DNA of 64,000 nucleotides, taken from contig CM029372.1 in the NCBI GenBank assembly GCA_017165825.1, forward strand, positions 22,579,068 to 22,643,067. The letters are read 5' to 3'. Shown in pieces: positions 12,352 to 25,147 of this stretch. Below the pieces are notes generated by a model. The model searched no databases. It was not told where the DNA came from and saw only the letters and a list, made by a program, of their open reading frames with translations. Position 1 is the stretch's first letter. Each line of letters starts with the position of its first letter. Both the position numbers and the translations under genes were made by a program. Source of the DNA: Hepsetus odoe (taxonomy: Eukaryota; Chordata; Actinopteri; Characiformes; Hepsetidae).

Positions 12352-12861
12352 ATCTACACAGTGTTTCCCATTCCCACTTCAACTGACAGAAACAACTCTC
12401 ACCACTGCACAATGAATCATGACAAAGGTTAGCCCGGGAAATATTCACCTTTTGAATTCCTCGCAGCCTGAGAAAAGAGGGCTGCGTTTTTGTGCCACAT
12501 TTGAAGGATTCAGAACCGTGCAGCCTAGTCATGGTGCTGTGATGCATTCGGCCTTTGAAGGCAGGCTCTGAAGCATGCCGCTCCCGAATTAAGACAGATT
12601 ACAGATCCCTTCTTGGACTAAGATCAACTCTGACCAAAGAATAAGACACGGGACCTTCAGCGCTCAGGCATCTAGGGGTTCTTAAATGTGAGAAAGTTTG
12701 AGAGATACTGAATTTTTTATCCTAATGTACTGCTCAATATTTAGACTTCTTTTGTTTTTTAAAAAAGTAGATACTTGCAGTCATTATTAACCTTCATCAA
12801 TATGCAGTTCACTTCTTTTCACCAACCTTTCTCTGCCAAAACACTATATTACAAGCCATAT

Positions 12862-12998
12862 CCAGTCCAAGGGGAGAATTGATGGGGACGGTACCTTGCT
12901 CAAGGGAACCTCGTGTTAACTTGCTGGTCCAGGATTCAAACCAGCAACCTTCCAATCCTGGGGCCAAGTCCCTAACCACTAGACCACTGCTGACCTAC
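12862..12998 (-). mobile_element. SINE family A, head half
   Basis: Minus-strand gggacggtaccttgctcaag through the head ctaaccactagaccactgct; the tail is missing. Confidence 0.8.
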
Positions 12999-15431
12999 AG
13001 CAAATGTGGTCCTGGGAAATGATCTATTAAAATCGTGAATCACAAGCAGGGCACTACATCCAATTCCTGAGAACGGTAGCAAGATTATATTTCCTAGGCT
13101 GGCACTTTGAGCCCAATTCCCTGTTGTGATCATTTTACTCTATGCATTGAGTGTGAAACACATCCCAATATATTTAAAAGAAGCAGTGAAGCAATGATGC
13201 GACATGGTTTTTGTACTATTTTGACCAAATAAACTTGTTTGTTGGAGGATTCTTGATTCATCCACATGCCCAAGACAATCCATGCGAAACACTTTAGGAT
13301 TAGATTAGCACAGCACAGAGATTTTAAATGTGTTTAAATCAGTAGCAGAAAGGCTATCATTACAATGACCACTAACACGCAATATATTTTACAGCCCTTA
13401 AAACACAACTAGACTCCAACTATCTTACATTCATCTCAGCATTTTTAGTTGAAGGACTTCTCTGACTAACCTTGGGTTTCAGCTCAGTTGCTCTGAAGGC
13501 ATCTCTGAAACCTTGCCCAACCAGGAACTGGGCACAAATCAGAGCAAGTTGCTCAGTTAGAGCCCAGGGGATGATGAACTCTTTGCCAACAGGGCCTGGC
13601 ACCTGGGCCCAAGCTTTGAGGATCCGAGTCAATCTTCTCACACAGGCAAAGTGAGGACAGAAACACCAGGTTAATACACTCTTCTGGCCAAAGCAGAGGA
13701 AGGCTAAGCTGATTAGCCCAAAATGCCCATGTGAGCAGTAAACACACCAAACTACTGTCCATGTGCACATGGGCTAGGACAACCAGGGCAACATGTATGG
13801 AAACATATACAATAAAATGTCTGGTGGCTAAATAAGATAATCTAAAAATATAAAAGATAACAAATATCAAATTAAGATATACAGGGTTTAATCGTGATTA
13901 AGATTATGCTGAAAAAAAATGATGGTTTTGTTTACTTTATAAATAATTGACTGTTTTAAGCAAATGTAATTTTATTAGGAGAGATGTATTTATTCAATTG
14001 TACTTGTTTCAAGAAATAATCAGGAAAAAAATGCAAAATACAAGTATCATTAATTACCAATAGTATAATGTTTGTGCATGAAATATGCATGAAATAAAAT
14101 AAATTTAAAAAAAACATAGGAAAAAGTCTTCAATAACCACATAACACTTTTACAAAAATCTCAGCATGAAAACCATCAGAAGAAGAACTAGGAACAAATA
14201 AGTGATAAAAGAATGACAATTCAAAAATGATGCCAGTATTTTAACCAACCATGACAAAGAATGAATACACAGATGCCACCAAAGTTACAACTGGTTTCCA
14301 GGGATTCCAATGACACAATTTTCAACAAACATCAGCAAAATAAGGAGGCTCTTTGTCTACATAAACACATCATCTTCAAAAGCACTAAGTGTTCACCGTC
14401 CTGACCCTCAGACACTCAGTCCTATGGGCTCACTGCTCTCTGATGTAAGACACATCTTTCTCCTGCAAGACACCCTTCCACCTCTCCCTTCACACTGACA
14501 TCATTGTTTTCTTCTCATTTTCTGAAGTGAGGAACGGAGAGCACTTCAGCGGAACTGAGGTTCTTCTCGGCTTACAGCCAAAGATAACACTCATGCTTTC
14601 CAACCCTAAACAGTGCTGTGCACTCCAAGGCTGCTCACAAGAAGGGTTAACTTTTTTAACCCTTTAAATGTAAATATTGAAACAGTTACAACATAGTAAC
14701 ACAACAGCGTTTGCTGGCCTTCTTGCCTTTCTTGCCATTCAGGTTCTTGCTGTTTTGAATGGTTCAGAATGGCCTTAGGCTTTCTTTAGTTTTTCACACA
14801 TTTCACCATCATTAATCCTCAGTGTTTTTCCAACAGAGTGAAAGGCAAATGCAAAAGCACAACATGCCTGTTTTGTGGACTGTCTAATGAAAATGAGTAC
14901 CCATTCACTGTATACCTCTTCATATTTCAATACACAAATACTGGCCAAGTCCCTTTTTAAGAAAATGAAAGTCCTGGGCTAATAGTTTTGTAGACACTGT
15001 ATTTTTTGTTGAATTATTTTCCTCCAACAGGTTAAACTCTAAATTCTCTTGAGCGGGAAATTAAATTACTGAGACTTTTTCTTTCTCCATCATACACAGC
15101 ATCAGTAGTGGGAGATCCCAGTTCCTTTAGGATATGCAGCTCTGCTTAAGGTAAGTGTTGACCAGTGTGCTCCACATAAGCACAGTTAGTGCAACTAACT
15201 ACACACAAACGGTGTAAAACACACCGTTTTTTACCTGCTTAGCTTGGGTTAGGGATAGGAGCCACAGCAGTGCCTCCCCTCCTGCTGTTTAGAGCACAAT
15301 ATAAATAGCATTTTGAGGTGCGGTCTGACGGTCATGAATTTAAAAACTAGTGTCTTGAAAGCTTTTTGGACTTTTTTAGGCTTTAGTATTACATATAATG
15401 TGATTAAATTGAATTCACAAGCTTTAAATTA

Positions 15432-15523
15432 TTGGATGGCAGGGGGTGCTGGAGCCCATCCCAGCTCTCACAGGGCGAAAGGCAGGGAAACACCCTGGAC
15501 AGATCGTCAGTCCATCACAGGAC
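15432..15523 (-). mobile_element. old C-type tail fragment
   Basis: Minus-strand tail with ggtgctggagcccatcccag and ccctggacagatcgtcagtc; diverged from the young C copies. Confidence 0.6.
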
Positions 15524-17479
15524 CAAAACTTTCCGTTTATTCCTGTGCTTATTAAAAATGAAGGGACGTCCCAGAATAGTATGACTTTGGTAAATTCCAA
15601 AAATATTAAACCTATGAGAGGGTATACAGAATTATAATTATTTTAAAAATGCATATATAAATATATTACACTAGGAAGAATACCGAAATGGTCCAAATTT
15701 AATTTTATTCCAATATAACCTTTACGCCAAATCACCCTGTTTTCTGCTGTATGTTTCCCTTTCCCACACATTCTCATACACTGAAGTTCCTTAAACATCT
15801 CACTGAATGCCAGCTGAACTTTGGCGTGTAGGACAGCACATGGTCAGCAATCCCAGCCCATTATGCAATTTGGCCTGTTTAAAACAAAGAGCAATACAGA
15901 CCACTCCACAGCTTTGGGTGGGTAGAATCCTCAACGATGGAAGATATCCTCTAAACCACTGAAATAGAGAAGCAAGAGTCTAATCCTTATAGGAGTTACT
16001 TCTTTACTGTACCACACAAGAACAAATCGATTCAGCGCTTTTCACCAGAGCGGTCTTGTTTTCTCTAACTGTCTCGGCCCGTTTGATCGAGCTTTGATCA
16101 CGCTGACAGCACTCGGAGCTGAGTGAGACCTGCGACTGTATTCAACAGGAGGATGCTATAAACTCCCTGCATTACAACAGAGGGAGAGAGACAGAACATC
16201 CCTTCTGAAAACCAGCCTTGCTGCATGCGGCCTAGTATTGGGATTAACCTTAACCTTCATGTTAATATTTCTTTAAATCACTACTTCATGTGCAGGAGAA
16301 AGCAATAAAAGCAACAGAGGAAACCAAACCCTAGAAATCATGCAATCAACAAAACTAAAATAATTCACATTGCTCAGTACCATAGGCTGTAAGTGAAACT
16401 CTTTTTCATCCCCCCTGAGATCCTTCATTTTCAAGGTGCTGCTGATTTCAGCAATGGCGCGATGATCCTACATACGCGAATATATTAAAACTTAATGGAA
16501 ACAAATAACAAGGGCTCACGATGATCTTCTATAATGATAACGATCAAATCTGACAGCTTTTTAAGCTGTGGAGCCTCAAAAGGGAAATCCAGATCTTATC
16601 TTGCCCTCCAGACCTTTCAGGGATCAAACACACCACTCAACCCTGACGCAACAAGAGCCAAGTTAACTAAAGCCACCTTGAAACAATCACAGGGCCTTCA
16701 GAGATGGTAGAGATATGCAGGGAAGTGAAAATCTTAAATGTTTCTATCTATCTAACATATATAACATGAGACAATAAGCGGACCAAAAAACCTTGGAATA
16801 AATAATTGCTGCCTTAACTTTCTTAAGTTAGGAAACTTGTGCAACGAAGTTACCATTCTGGAGATACGAGGTTTTGCTCAGACAATGAAGATCAAGCGTT
16901 AGATGATCCAAGAGAGTAGTAAATTCCAACAAATATAGAGGGACAGAGGGAGAGGGAGAGATAGAGAGAGAACCAAGGAGGACCAATCTGTCCTCTCACG
17001 CTGTCTGTGGTCCCCCCCCTCCCCCGAGGGGACAACTGAGGGTGCAGCTCAGCTGCGTTGGTCTCTGATGGCTCTGAAATGGGAAAACTCCCGAACCCCT
17101 CTTCCGACAAAGACAACAACAACTGCATCACACAGCCCGCCAGAGACTGAACTCGTCATGGAGTGAGGGATGGCCCCTCCCTCTTTCACTCTCACATGGC
17201 TAAAGCAGGAGATCTCGGTTAGGGGGGGTATAAACGTGCAGGCGTAAGTAAGTGAGCACGAAAGCAAATGCATTGAACCGTTCCTGAATTTACAGACATG
17301 AGCCACAATTTGTGCGCAAGCTTCCAGACAGCAGCAGGACCCTGAGCACCAGAGCGTGAGGGAGAGAGGGAGAGAGGGAGGGACGGTGTGATGACGGCAG
17401 AGGCGTAGGGATGCTGGTGCAGTAGTAAACAATTCTGTTGCGCGAGGGCTTCTTTGTCCATGCATCTCTCCTCCAACCC

Positions 17480-17930
17480 CACCCCCTTCTTTTGTGATTC
17501 ACTGTGACGACACAATGCTGCACCGTCCCCATGACACCCCCAGACACAACACAAAACCCATTAAAACCCGCGCGCTCACACACGCGCAGCACCACAGTGG
17601 GCGAGAGAAAGGGCAAAACACTCCTCTACCTCTGTTTTTTCTCTGCGGCTCCAGCTCCTAATCCACACTGAGCGAGTCCCAGCCTCCTTCCCAGCCCTTC
17701 CGCAGACAACTGAGCATTCAGCCAGGGCTCTCTTACCCAGCATGCTCCAGTCCACACAAAGACAGGGAGGTGTGACCAATCACATTGTGACTGAGCTCAC
17801 ACAGCTTTCTTTTTTTTCTCCCTTTTTCCCTCCCCTCCCTGTTCACTCACTCCTGGATTGCCCACTGACACTCAAGCTGGTGGGCGGCCCCTTTTCCCCA
17901 AGACGTTGTTATGGCAACGCTTCCCAGTAG
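17480..17930 (-). promoter_or_regulatory. candidate intronic promoter region
   Basis: This GC-richer patch in an AT-rich intron contains a CpG cluster (17565-17590), a GC box gggcgg at 17882-17887, CCAAT at 17776-17780 and an RFX X-box-like palindrome gttgttatggcaac at 17905-17918. It surrounds the ATG-CTG-G/gtaag candidate first exon. Promoter function is inferred from composition and motifs only. Confidence 0.3.
17737..17743 (-). other. candidate alternative first coding exon of stox2 (M-L-G)
   Basis: On the minus strand ATG CTG G is followed directly by gtaagag, a strong donor match. The ATG has A at -3. The exon would end after one base of a codon, exactly the phase needed to enter exon 2, giving Met-Leu-Gly-Asp-Val-Ser-Pro. 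It would replace the 59-residue basic N-terminus while keeping the whole storkhead domain. It sits in a GC-richer, repeat-free patch. Only the ATG, donor and phase support it; the phase match alone has about a one in three chance of being accidental. Confidence 0.35.
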
Positions 17931-18197
17931 TACCTAATGCCTATTCACTGAGCCATTTTTCCCTCCATCTTTCCTTCCGTCTTTCTCCCTCTGTCTCTAT
18001 TTCCCTCTCTCTCTCTGGCTTTCTGTGTGCAGGAGCCACTCATTCTTAACAGTTTTAAAAACGTGATTTTAGCTGAGATATTTAAAATGAGAGAGAGAGA
18101 AAAAGAGATAGGAAAAGAGAATAAGACAAAGAGACAGACAGGTTGGGGAAGAAAGAGAGAAAAAGAAAAAGAAAAAGGGAAAGAGGGTCGGAAAGAT

Positions 18198-18253
18198 AAA
18201 CAATATATATATATATATATGTATATATTCATCTTTATAACAGGCCCTCTTCC

Positions 18254-18316
<63 letters not shown>
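18198..18316. repeat. (AT)n microsatellites
   Basis: Two AT tracts (about 18201-18230 and 18257-18316) around a short unique spacer, next to a purine-rich GA/AAAG stretch (18085-18195). Confidence 0.95.
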
Positions 18317-18324
<8 letters not shown>

Positions 18325-19369
18325 AATGTTGGGACAAAGAAAAACAAAAAAAGAGGAATGCTATAAAGTCAGAAAGAGGGAGAGACAGAAAAAGAGGACG
18401 AGAGTTAGAGGAACTGGGTGTGGGAATAAAACAGCAAAAAGAGAGACTTGTGATTATTATTCAATAAGAGAACCTCAGAGGTGTGTAGATGCTGGTTGAA
18501 CAGAACGCAGACCAGCGCTAACAGGGTTCCTCCTGCTGTCCTACACCAGGGTGCTGAGCTGTGTCCTTCTCACACCTGCCTGTGTGCATTGGGGAAGAGT
18601 TTGCTGGCAAAACAGCAGCAAAGCTGTAGTAAAGCTGTTAACGTGACAACAGAGTGTGAGAGGAGGAGTTGGAGTGTGAGAGAAGAGGAAAAGAAAGAGA
18701 AATAAAGAGGTGGGGGAGGGGTTTAACTATGCGAGTGGGGGGAGGAATTGACCGTTAGAGGACATTCTAACCACACAAAAGTCTGCTGTCCTATTCAGAT
18801 CTGCTGTCTCATGGTGACCGTCCCCCTCTTCAAACAGACACTACCAACTAACAAACTCCCACGTCTGAGTGCTCAAAGTAAGGGGCAACAACCCGAAATT
18901 AAAAACAGGGCCAGTTCTTAATGACATTGCTTAAAGTCAACCTACTCATTACTGTAATTAACTTAAAGCAGGAACGTGCTGATTAGAGTGCTGCTGTGTG
19001 GAAGGCCAACAGAGACAAAAAGCTAGTCAGACGTCCGTATAGAGACTGACTTCTTGCAAACAGGTCAGACGCTGCCAGACTGGACACTCCAGCAAGCTCA
19101 CCTTCCCAGCACGAAAGATACAAGATCATCTATAAGTGCAGACTTATGGACGAGAACCGAGTATATACACTAAAACTGATGAAAGGGTCCATGTTGTACT
19201 TTTTTTGTAGGTTTGTTTTATTCTCTGACCTCCACTGATGAATTCTTTGAGTTTAATGCACCAAACAGTCAATCTTTATTTCTTACATGAGCATTTTCAA
19301 ACCTCTCTGTTCTAATTCTCTCTAGAATTAAAAAGGCTGCTTTTGTTTGCCGTGTTTTTAAGGCAGATG

Positions 19370-19594
19370 AAAGTGAAAGTGACTGCCCTTGTCATTGTGA
19401 AATGCAGCACAGCACCTCTGCATTTCACCCATACACACATGTGCAGCAGGGGGTAGCTATTGAAAGTGCCCAGGAAGCAGTGACAGGGACGGTACCTTGC
19501 TCAAGGGTACCTCAGGGCAACCTACTGGTGAGGGAATCGAACAATCTTCCGATCTGGGGCCGACTCCCTAACCACTAGGCCACCGCTGCCCCTA
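19370..19594 (-). mobile_element. SINE family A, full length
   Basis: Minus-strand copy with all parts: agtgaaagtgactgcccttg, acacatgtgcagcagggg, ttgctcaagggtacctcagg and the head ctaaccactaggccaccgct. Confidence 0.9.
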
Positions 19595-20851
19595 ATATAT
19601 AAATCTATCTAAAAAAAAAAAGTAAGTCTGGGCTGAAATACTCCTATGGAAAGCCAGAATTTGTGTCGCATATGTTTAACATAATAAAGGAGGCCTAAAC
19701 AACTTGGTGAAACATCATTTTTTGGGCATAATTTTGATTGTAATTTAAATGCAATTATTTTTTCTTTTTTTTTTTGCTGTTTTTCTTTCCAAAAAGTGTA
19801 TTTTTCTGACCTGAGCACTAAATGTAATGTGCCAGACTGCTAATTCATAAACTGTGCTTCATTAGATTTTAAAATTAAACATATATATTCATTTAAAAAT
19901 AATCAAATCAATCAATTGTTCAGCTCTTCTTCAAACACCAAATAGTCTTTGGGCTGAGGAGAAATAAATAAGATTTTCTCCAAATGATTCCTTTAAAAGG
20001 CTGTATAATCAAAGTGTATAAATATATAAAAGAGTTAGGGGACAATATATAAAAGTGTATATTATAAATCTTGATTGTGCTCCTGCAGGAATGTGCAAAC
20101 GTCTCTAAACACAAGGAGCCAATTTACAGCTGAATGTAAATTTACTAAATTCCAGTTTAAGTGTCCACATGAGACTCAAGGGCCTCAAGCCCATCAGTCT
20201 TCGCACTATTTTACAGCCGGGAAATCCCTACTGAGTCACAGGGCTCTGTGTATTCCCTCAGCTGAGCCCAAGTGTGTGCTCGTCCTCTGCTCTCTGCAGA
20301 TCTTTTCCTCTGGATGGGTGAAAACACAGAGCAGGTGCTACTCCAACAAATCATCAGCCAAGAGGAACCAGCTGGCAGTCTCTGGCTGTCCGTCTCACAT
20401 TCTGCACTTTTACAACCACAACTGCTCAGTTCATCAAACTGTCAAGATTTCGCCTGAAAAAAATCTGTAAGTTGAGCACAGGGAGGTTAGTTGGGTTCTC
20501 CTCTCAAAAAGATGAAAAATGATCCTGGAAGAGAAGGATAGCAAAGAGAAGCATAAAGGGAAAACTGCTCAAACTTAGTTCTGACATTAGTGTAGCTCTG
20601 TCCAATCCTAAATCATTCTTTAATCATGACAGCCTCAGCCTTCACAGTATTGAAATCTCAGAAAGCTGCAGTATGTGAGCTCTAACCAGTGACAGTGTCA
20701 CATTAGTGTTTCTGTGGATGTTTAAAGGAGCAAAGGCGTTTAAATGGCACTGAAGGTAAAAGAAAATGGTAAAAATGGGTCACGAAGAAAAAAAATCAGT
20801 CTGAATCTGATCCAGTCCTTTAATGAACCGAGTCTGAGAACACATTCTGTT

Positions 20852-21095
20852 GGGCAGTGTCGGCCTAGTGGTGAGGGAGTTGGCCTGGGATCAGAAGATT
20901 GTGTTCGATTTCCTCACCAGTAGGTTGACCTGAGGTACCCTTGAGCAAGGTACCGTCCCCGTCACTGCTTCCTGGGCGCTTTCATAGCTGCCCATTGCTG
21001 CATGGTGTTTGCATGGGTTAAATGCAGAGGTCCAATTTCATTGTGGTTCACTGTGTGCTGTGACCTCGCAATGACATGAATAGTCACTTTCACAT
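20852..21095 (+). mobile_element. SINE family A, full length
   Basis: Plus-strand copy: head gggcagtgtcggcctagtgg, body ttgacctgaggtacccttga, tail gaatagtcactttcac. cacattc before and after it (20841 and 21091) may be the target duplication. Confidence 0.9.
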
Positions 21096-21274
21096 TCACA
21101 CAAAGGGTGAACAATTTATTGTTTACCAAAATTTAAAAAGTGCAGTTGTCAAATTGCAATGGTTGTAGTTTATATTATTATAGTTCATGTTACTGTAGAT
21201 TTTATTTTTCCACTTTATTCAATATTGACTTCAAATATTTAATTCAATATTAATTTATAATTGGGGAAGTTAAT

Positions 21275-21336
21275 TATTATTATTATTATTATTAAAATAT
21301 ATTATTGTTGTTGTTGTTATTATTGTTATTGTTGTT
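21275..21336. repeat. (ATT)n/(GTT)n microsatellite
   Basis: Runs of tat/att trinucleotides followed by gttgttgtt and mixed copies. Confidence 0.9.
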
Positions 21337-22831
21337 CATCAATATTTTTGCCATGTTTTATAGGTCAACAAGAAGGAACTGAAATATTGGCAGAGTTACA
21401 GTCCACATTAAAAATCTCTAAGGATCATTAAAGTTTTTCTGATTCTGATATCATGTAGTCCTAACAAATATAAATCTAATTTCCTCGATGTGTAACAGCA
21501 AGACAGGAAATCAAATAACAGCAGTCTTTTCAAACATATAACTCTTTTCAATTCATCACAAACCCACATCTGCAGGTTATAATTAAAGGCCATAAAACAA
21601 GTCTCTCGTTACCAGAACCACAAGTGCTTGAGTAATACAATACCTTTATTTAAAATCATAAATTATTTACAAGGCGGTTCCTTTCTAACCAGTAGAACAT
21701 GAAACACAAAGGCTCCTGCACTTATTTCAACACTAGATGGTGATAAGAAATCAGCCTGGGCTTGATTTTCAAGGGTCAGACTAGGAGCCAGTCTGTGTCA
21801 GGGGAGGGGAGGGGGATAGATTGACAGACACTAAAGCACAATATCTTCCTTTTGCTTTTTGGCTTCAGCTTTGAATGTCACACTGTAAAGCACTGACTGC
21901 CAGTCTGGGTTTCCTTCCGTTCCTGCTGTGACATGTTTAGGCCTGCCATGTTTTCTCCACTTCAGCCCAAGTTTAACCGGCAGTGTCCAGACCGAGGCTT
22001 TAGTGCAGCACAAATTCAGTAACACTACATCAGGGCTGGAGCACGGCACTTGAACAGAAAAGGAGAGCCATTTCAAATGCACATCAAAGTGAGCGACAGT
22101 GCCCTGCTCTTCTCTTCAGTCTCATGACGCAATTTGGACAAAAGTAATGAAATATTGTGAAATGATCAAAAAAAGAAAAGAAAGAAGCACTTGAGCTTGG
22201 TCGTCTGCCGCTTCGGTTCACTGCGCTTTATCATTCAAATGGCCCTTGTTAGGAATCAGCCCAGGCTGCAGGGGCGTGCTATGGAAACCACAGGCAAACA
22301 AACACAACCCAGTCTCAAACAGCGCTTTATGGCTAATCATCAGAAGGAAATGAACAATGATAGTGCATTCGATTCAAGGTCATTTCCTACCTGCAACTCA
22401 CGGAGAATTCAGTCCTCGTAGCACGAACATTACAAATAACCTGACAGCGAAAGAGAAAGTGCAAGAGAGAGAAAGTGCATGGGCCAATACAGTATGACAG
22501 ACCATAAAGTGCTGTGCCAAAGGCTAAGAGATATACTACTGTCAAAGCAACAGGAATAAACAGCATATTTGTCCTCCACACACATACACTGTCTGCCAAC
22601 AGTTTGGGGACACCGGGCCTTTCAAAAGGTCAACACAGCGAAAGCCACATAGTTTATTTTAAAATCATCAGTAAATATGGATGACAGTACAGGTGGTGTT
22701 GGTAACAATGCTATAATCCACACATTGCAGCTCATTTTCATTGCTCGTCGTGATGTCAGCACTCACCTGCACTAACCTTTGGGTCGGTATGGTTTGTGTT
22801 TTTGCTTTTAACAATTTACCATTATTTAGAC

Positions 22832-23012
22832 CAGGGGAGGGCAATTCCGGTCCTGGAGGGCCCGTGTCCTGCAGAGTTTAGTGAATTCACTGCTTAAACA
22901 CACTCACTAAACATGACAATGATCAGGTGAGCTGTACCAGGTGTGATTAAGCAGTGAATTCACTAAACTCTGGAGGACACCGGCCCTCCAGGACCAGAAT
23001 TGCCCACCCCTG
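22832..23012. mobile_element. hAT-type MITE, 181 bases, long fold-back
   Basis: The ends caggggagggcaattc and gaattgcccacccctg are inverted copies. The complementarity continues inward through tcctggagggcc and agagtttagtgaattcactg, with its partner cagtgaattcactaaactct. Flanks atttagac (22824-22831) and attcagac (23013-23020) are an 8-base duplication with one mismatch. Confidence 0.9.
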
Positions 23013-23726
23013 ATTCAGACACTTTTATCCAAAGTGAAAACAGCTTACGTAACAGCACAGAAAGAGCAACAGGAATAAACACGGCTACTTCTGTTCTGTT
23101 ACTTCTGTTTAATAGGGCAAGGTCCAAACATTAAAAGCAGGCTTCTTTCAAAATGAACAGCAATGTATTAGGTAGAGATAAATACAGTAAGAGCAAGTTC
23201 ATTCATTTAGGATTTTATAGAAGGGTGTAGAAGATTCCCTCCTAGTTTATGCAGTTTGTGAAGCAAAAAAGCTGGAAAAGTGGAAATGACAGTTTCAATT
23301 AGAGGAATAACACACCATCTGTAATCACTTTGCTTAAATATTAAGGTGAAAATGCAGTGACCTCTCCCTTTCAGGTTTGGAAAAAAAAATTACCCAGCAG
23401 TAGGACATCAGAAACAGAAAGGAAAATCAGTGTCAGCTGTCTTCATCATTTTTGAGGAAAACAACTCAAATGCCAGAGACAAATTATAAGCTAAATAAAT
23501 AACAGGGTTCAGTGCCTTAGATGACCAAGCATCTTTTGCTGCTGAGGAAACTGATACTTTATCCTGAGACTGTAGCCTATATATTCTATTATCTTTATTT
23601 CATGCAAACCCTTTCCTTTTACTGCTAGTTTTAGTTCGTTCCTAAAATTCATAGGTAAGACAGGTGTGCATTGTGTGTTTGCACTGATTGTGTGTCATGT
23701 CTCAGATGTACAACCCCAACACAGCA

Positions 23727-23734
23727 TACACACA

Positions 23735-23773
<39 letters not shown>
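23727..23773. repeat. (CA)n microsatellite
   Basis: CA dinucleotide run with small interruptions. Confidence 0.95.
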
Positions 23774-23960
23774 GCACACAAAAACACTCTCCAGACATTG
23801 AGAAAAGTTTTTAAACAAAAGCTCGGCGCCAGTATGAGGCCTAGTCACCCTCGCAGATATGCAGATAAAAAAAACCCAGATACAGTGAGGATAACAGATT
23901 CAACTCCTAAACATCCTGCTACATGTGCGGAAGAGGGTCTGTATACATGCACATGTGTAT

Positions 23961-23962
23961 AG

Positions 23963-24022
<60 letters not shown>
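23961..24022. repeat. (GT)n microsatellite
   Basis: Uninterrupted GT dinucleotide run. Confidence 0.95.
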
Positions 24023-24025
<3 letters not shown>

Positions 24026-25055
24026 GATCCCAAAAATGTTTCTGAATGCTAAGTGAACAGTGGGTGACTCGGATGAGTTGCCTTCTTTAGTCACACTGCA
24101 GGAATTCCAGGATTAATACTAAGCAGTGATGCTGGGTAGCTCAGTGTCTGCAGGGGACTTTGTCAGTTTACACTGGACTTTCTTTATTCCCAATTAAAGC
24201 TTAATTATAAGGCAGCGTCAAAAACCTTTTTTTAGTAGTTATGAGGTTAATAATGTCATAAAGTATGTCCACTTAATTAAGTGACTCAGATCATTCAGTA
24301 TTGCGGTGGGCTGTGAAATTCTCTGTCGTACAGAATCCTACTGAGTCACAATTGTCCACAGTATGTGTGGAAGTGTCTCAGCCTCCAAAAAGCTGCTTCA
24401 GTGAAAGCTATTGCATGAAATTTTCATGAACACACTTCCTGATGTCCGAAACATAATGAGGTTTTGACCTCATTTTTGAAGCAGAGGTACATTGAAGATT
24501 TTTTTGTTTTTTAACAGATTTTACATCACAAGACAAGCGGCAATGAAAATGAATGAGTGAAAGGGAGCTTACATCTCATTACCACTCTCAATGATTTGTT
24601 CAGTTGTCTAAAATAAGCCAACATCCCTTAACTGTTTCATAATCTCGTGATTATATTTATTACATTAAATGTCGATTAACATTTATTTTTTAATTGGCCA
24701 AATTTTCCAAATATTAAAGATATTTAAATGATTTAACTCTGAAAATAACACCATTCGCTCCATGTGCAATATAGCGAAAGCCAATACTTTAATTACCCAT
24801 GAACTCTACAGGGGATCATTACTGAGAGTCCAGTTACTCTGCTCTAATCAATTTATTGCTGCCCTCAAACAATACAAAGCTTTTTGTTGAAATATGAGAA
24901 GTTCACACATTCAGACGGGAAACTAAGGAAGAGATTAGCTTTAAACAATGTTTCAGTTAAATAAGCAACAGCCAGGGATTCAAACAAGCTGCAAAATACA
25001 CTTTAATTTAGACAGTATTAGCCAGGTAGTGTCTTAAATACTAACAACTAACTGG

Positions 25056-25147
25056 GTAGCAGTGACAGGAACAGTACCTTGCTAAAGAGTACCTCAGGAC
25101 AACCTATTGGTTGGGCCTACTCCCTAACCACTAGGCCACCTCTGCCT
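25056..25147 (-). mobile_element. SINE family A, head fragment
   Basis: Minus-strand cagtaccttgctaaagagta through the head ctaaccactaggccacctct. Confidence 0.75.

Noticed and set aside
15214..15236. 9-base inverted repeat aaacggtgt...acaccgttt
   Set aside because: Short palindrome with no associated element or gene boundary; expected by chance in 64 kb.
17049..17616. Minus-strand frames of 108-138 codons near the candidate internal promoter
   Set aside because: Three overlapping frames share the same DNA, rich in simple CT sequence, with no protein similarity.
17945..18467. Frames of 92-146 codons in the AT/GA-rich stretch
   Set aside because: Tyr-Ile and Lys-Glu runs from simple repeats.
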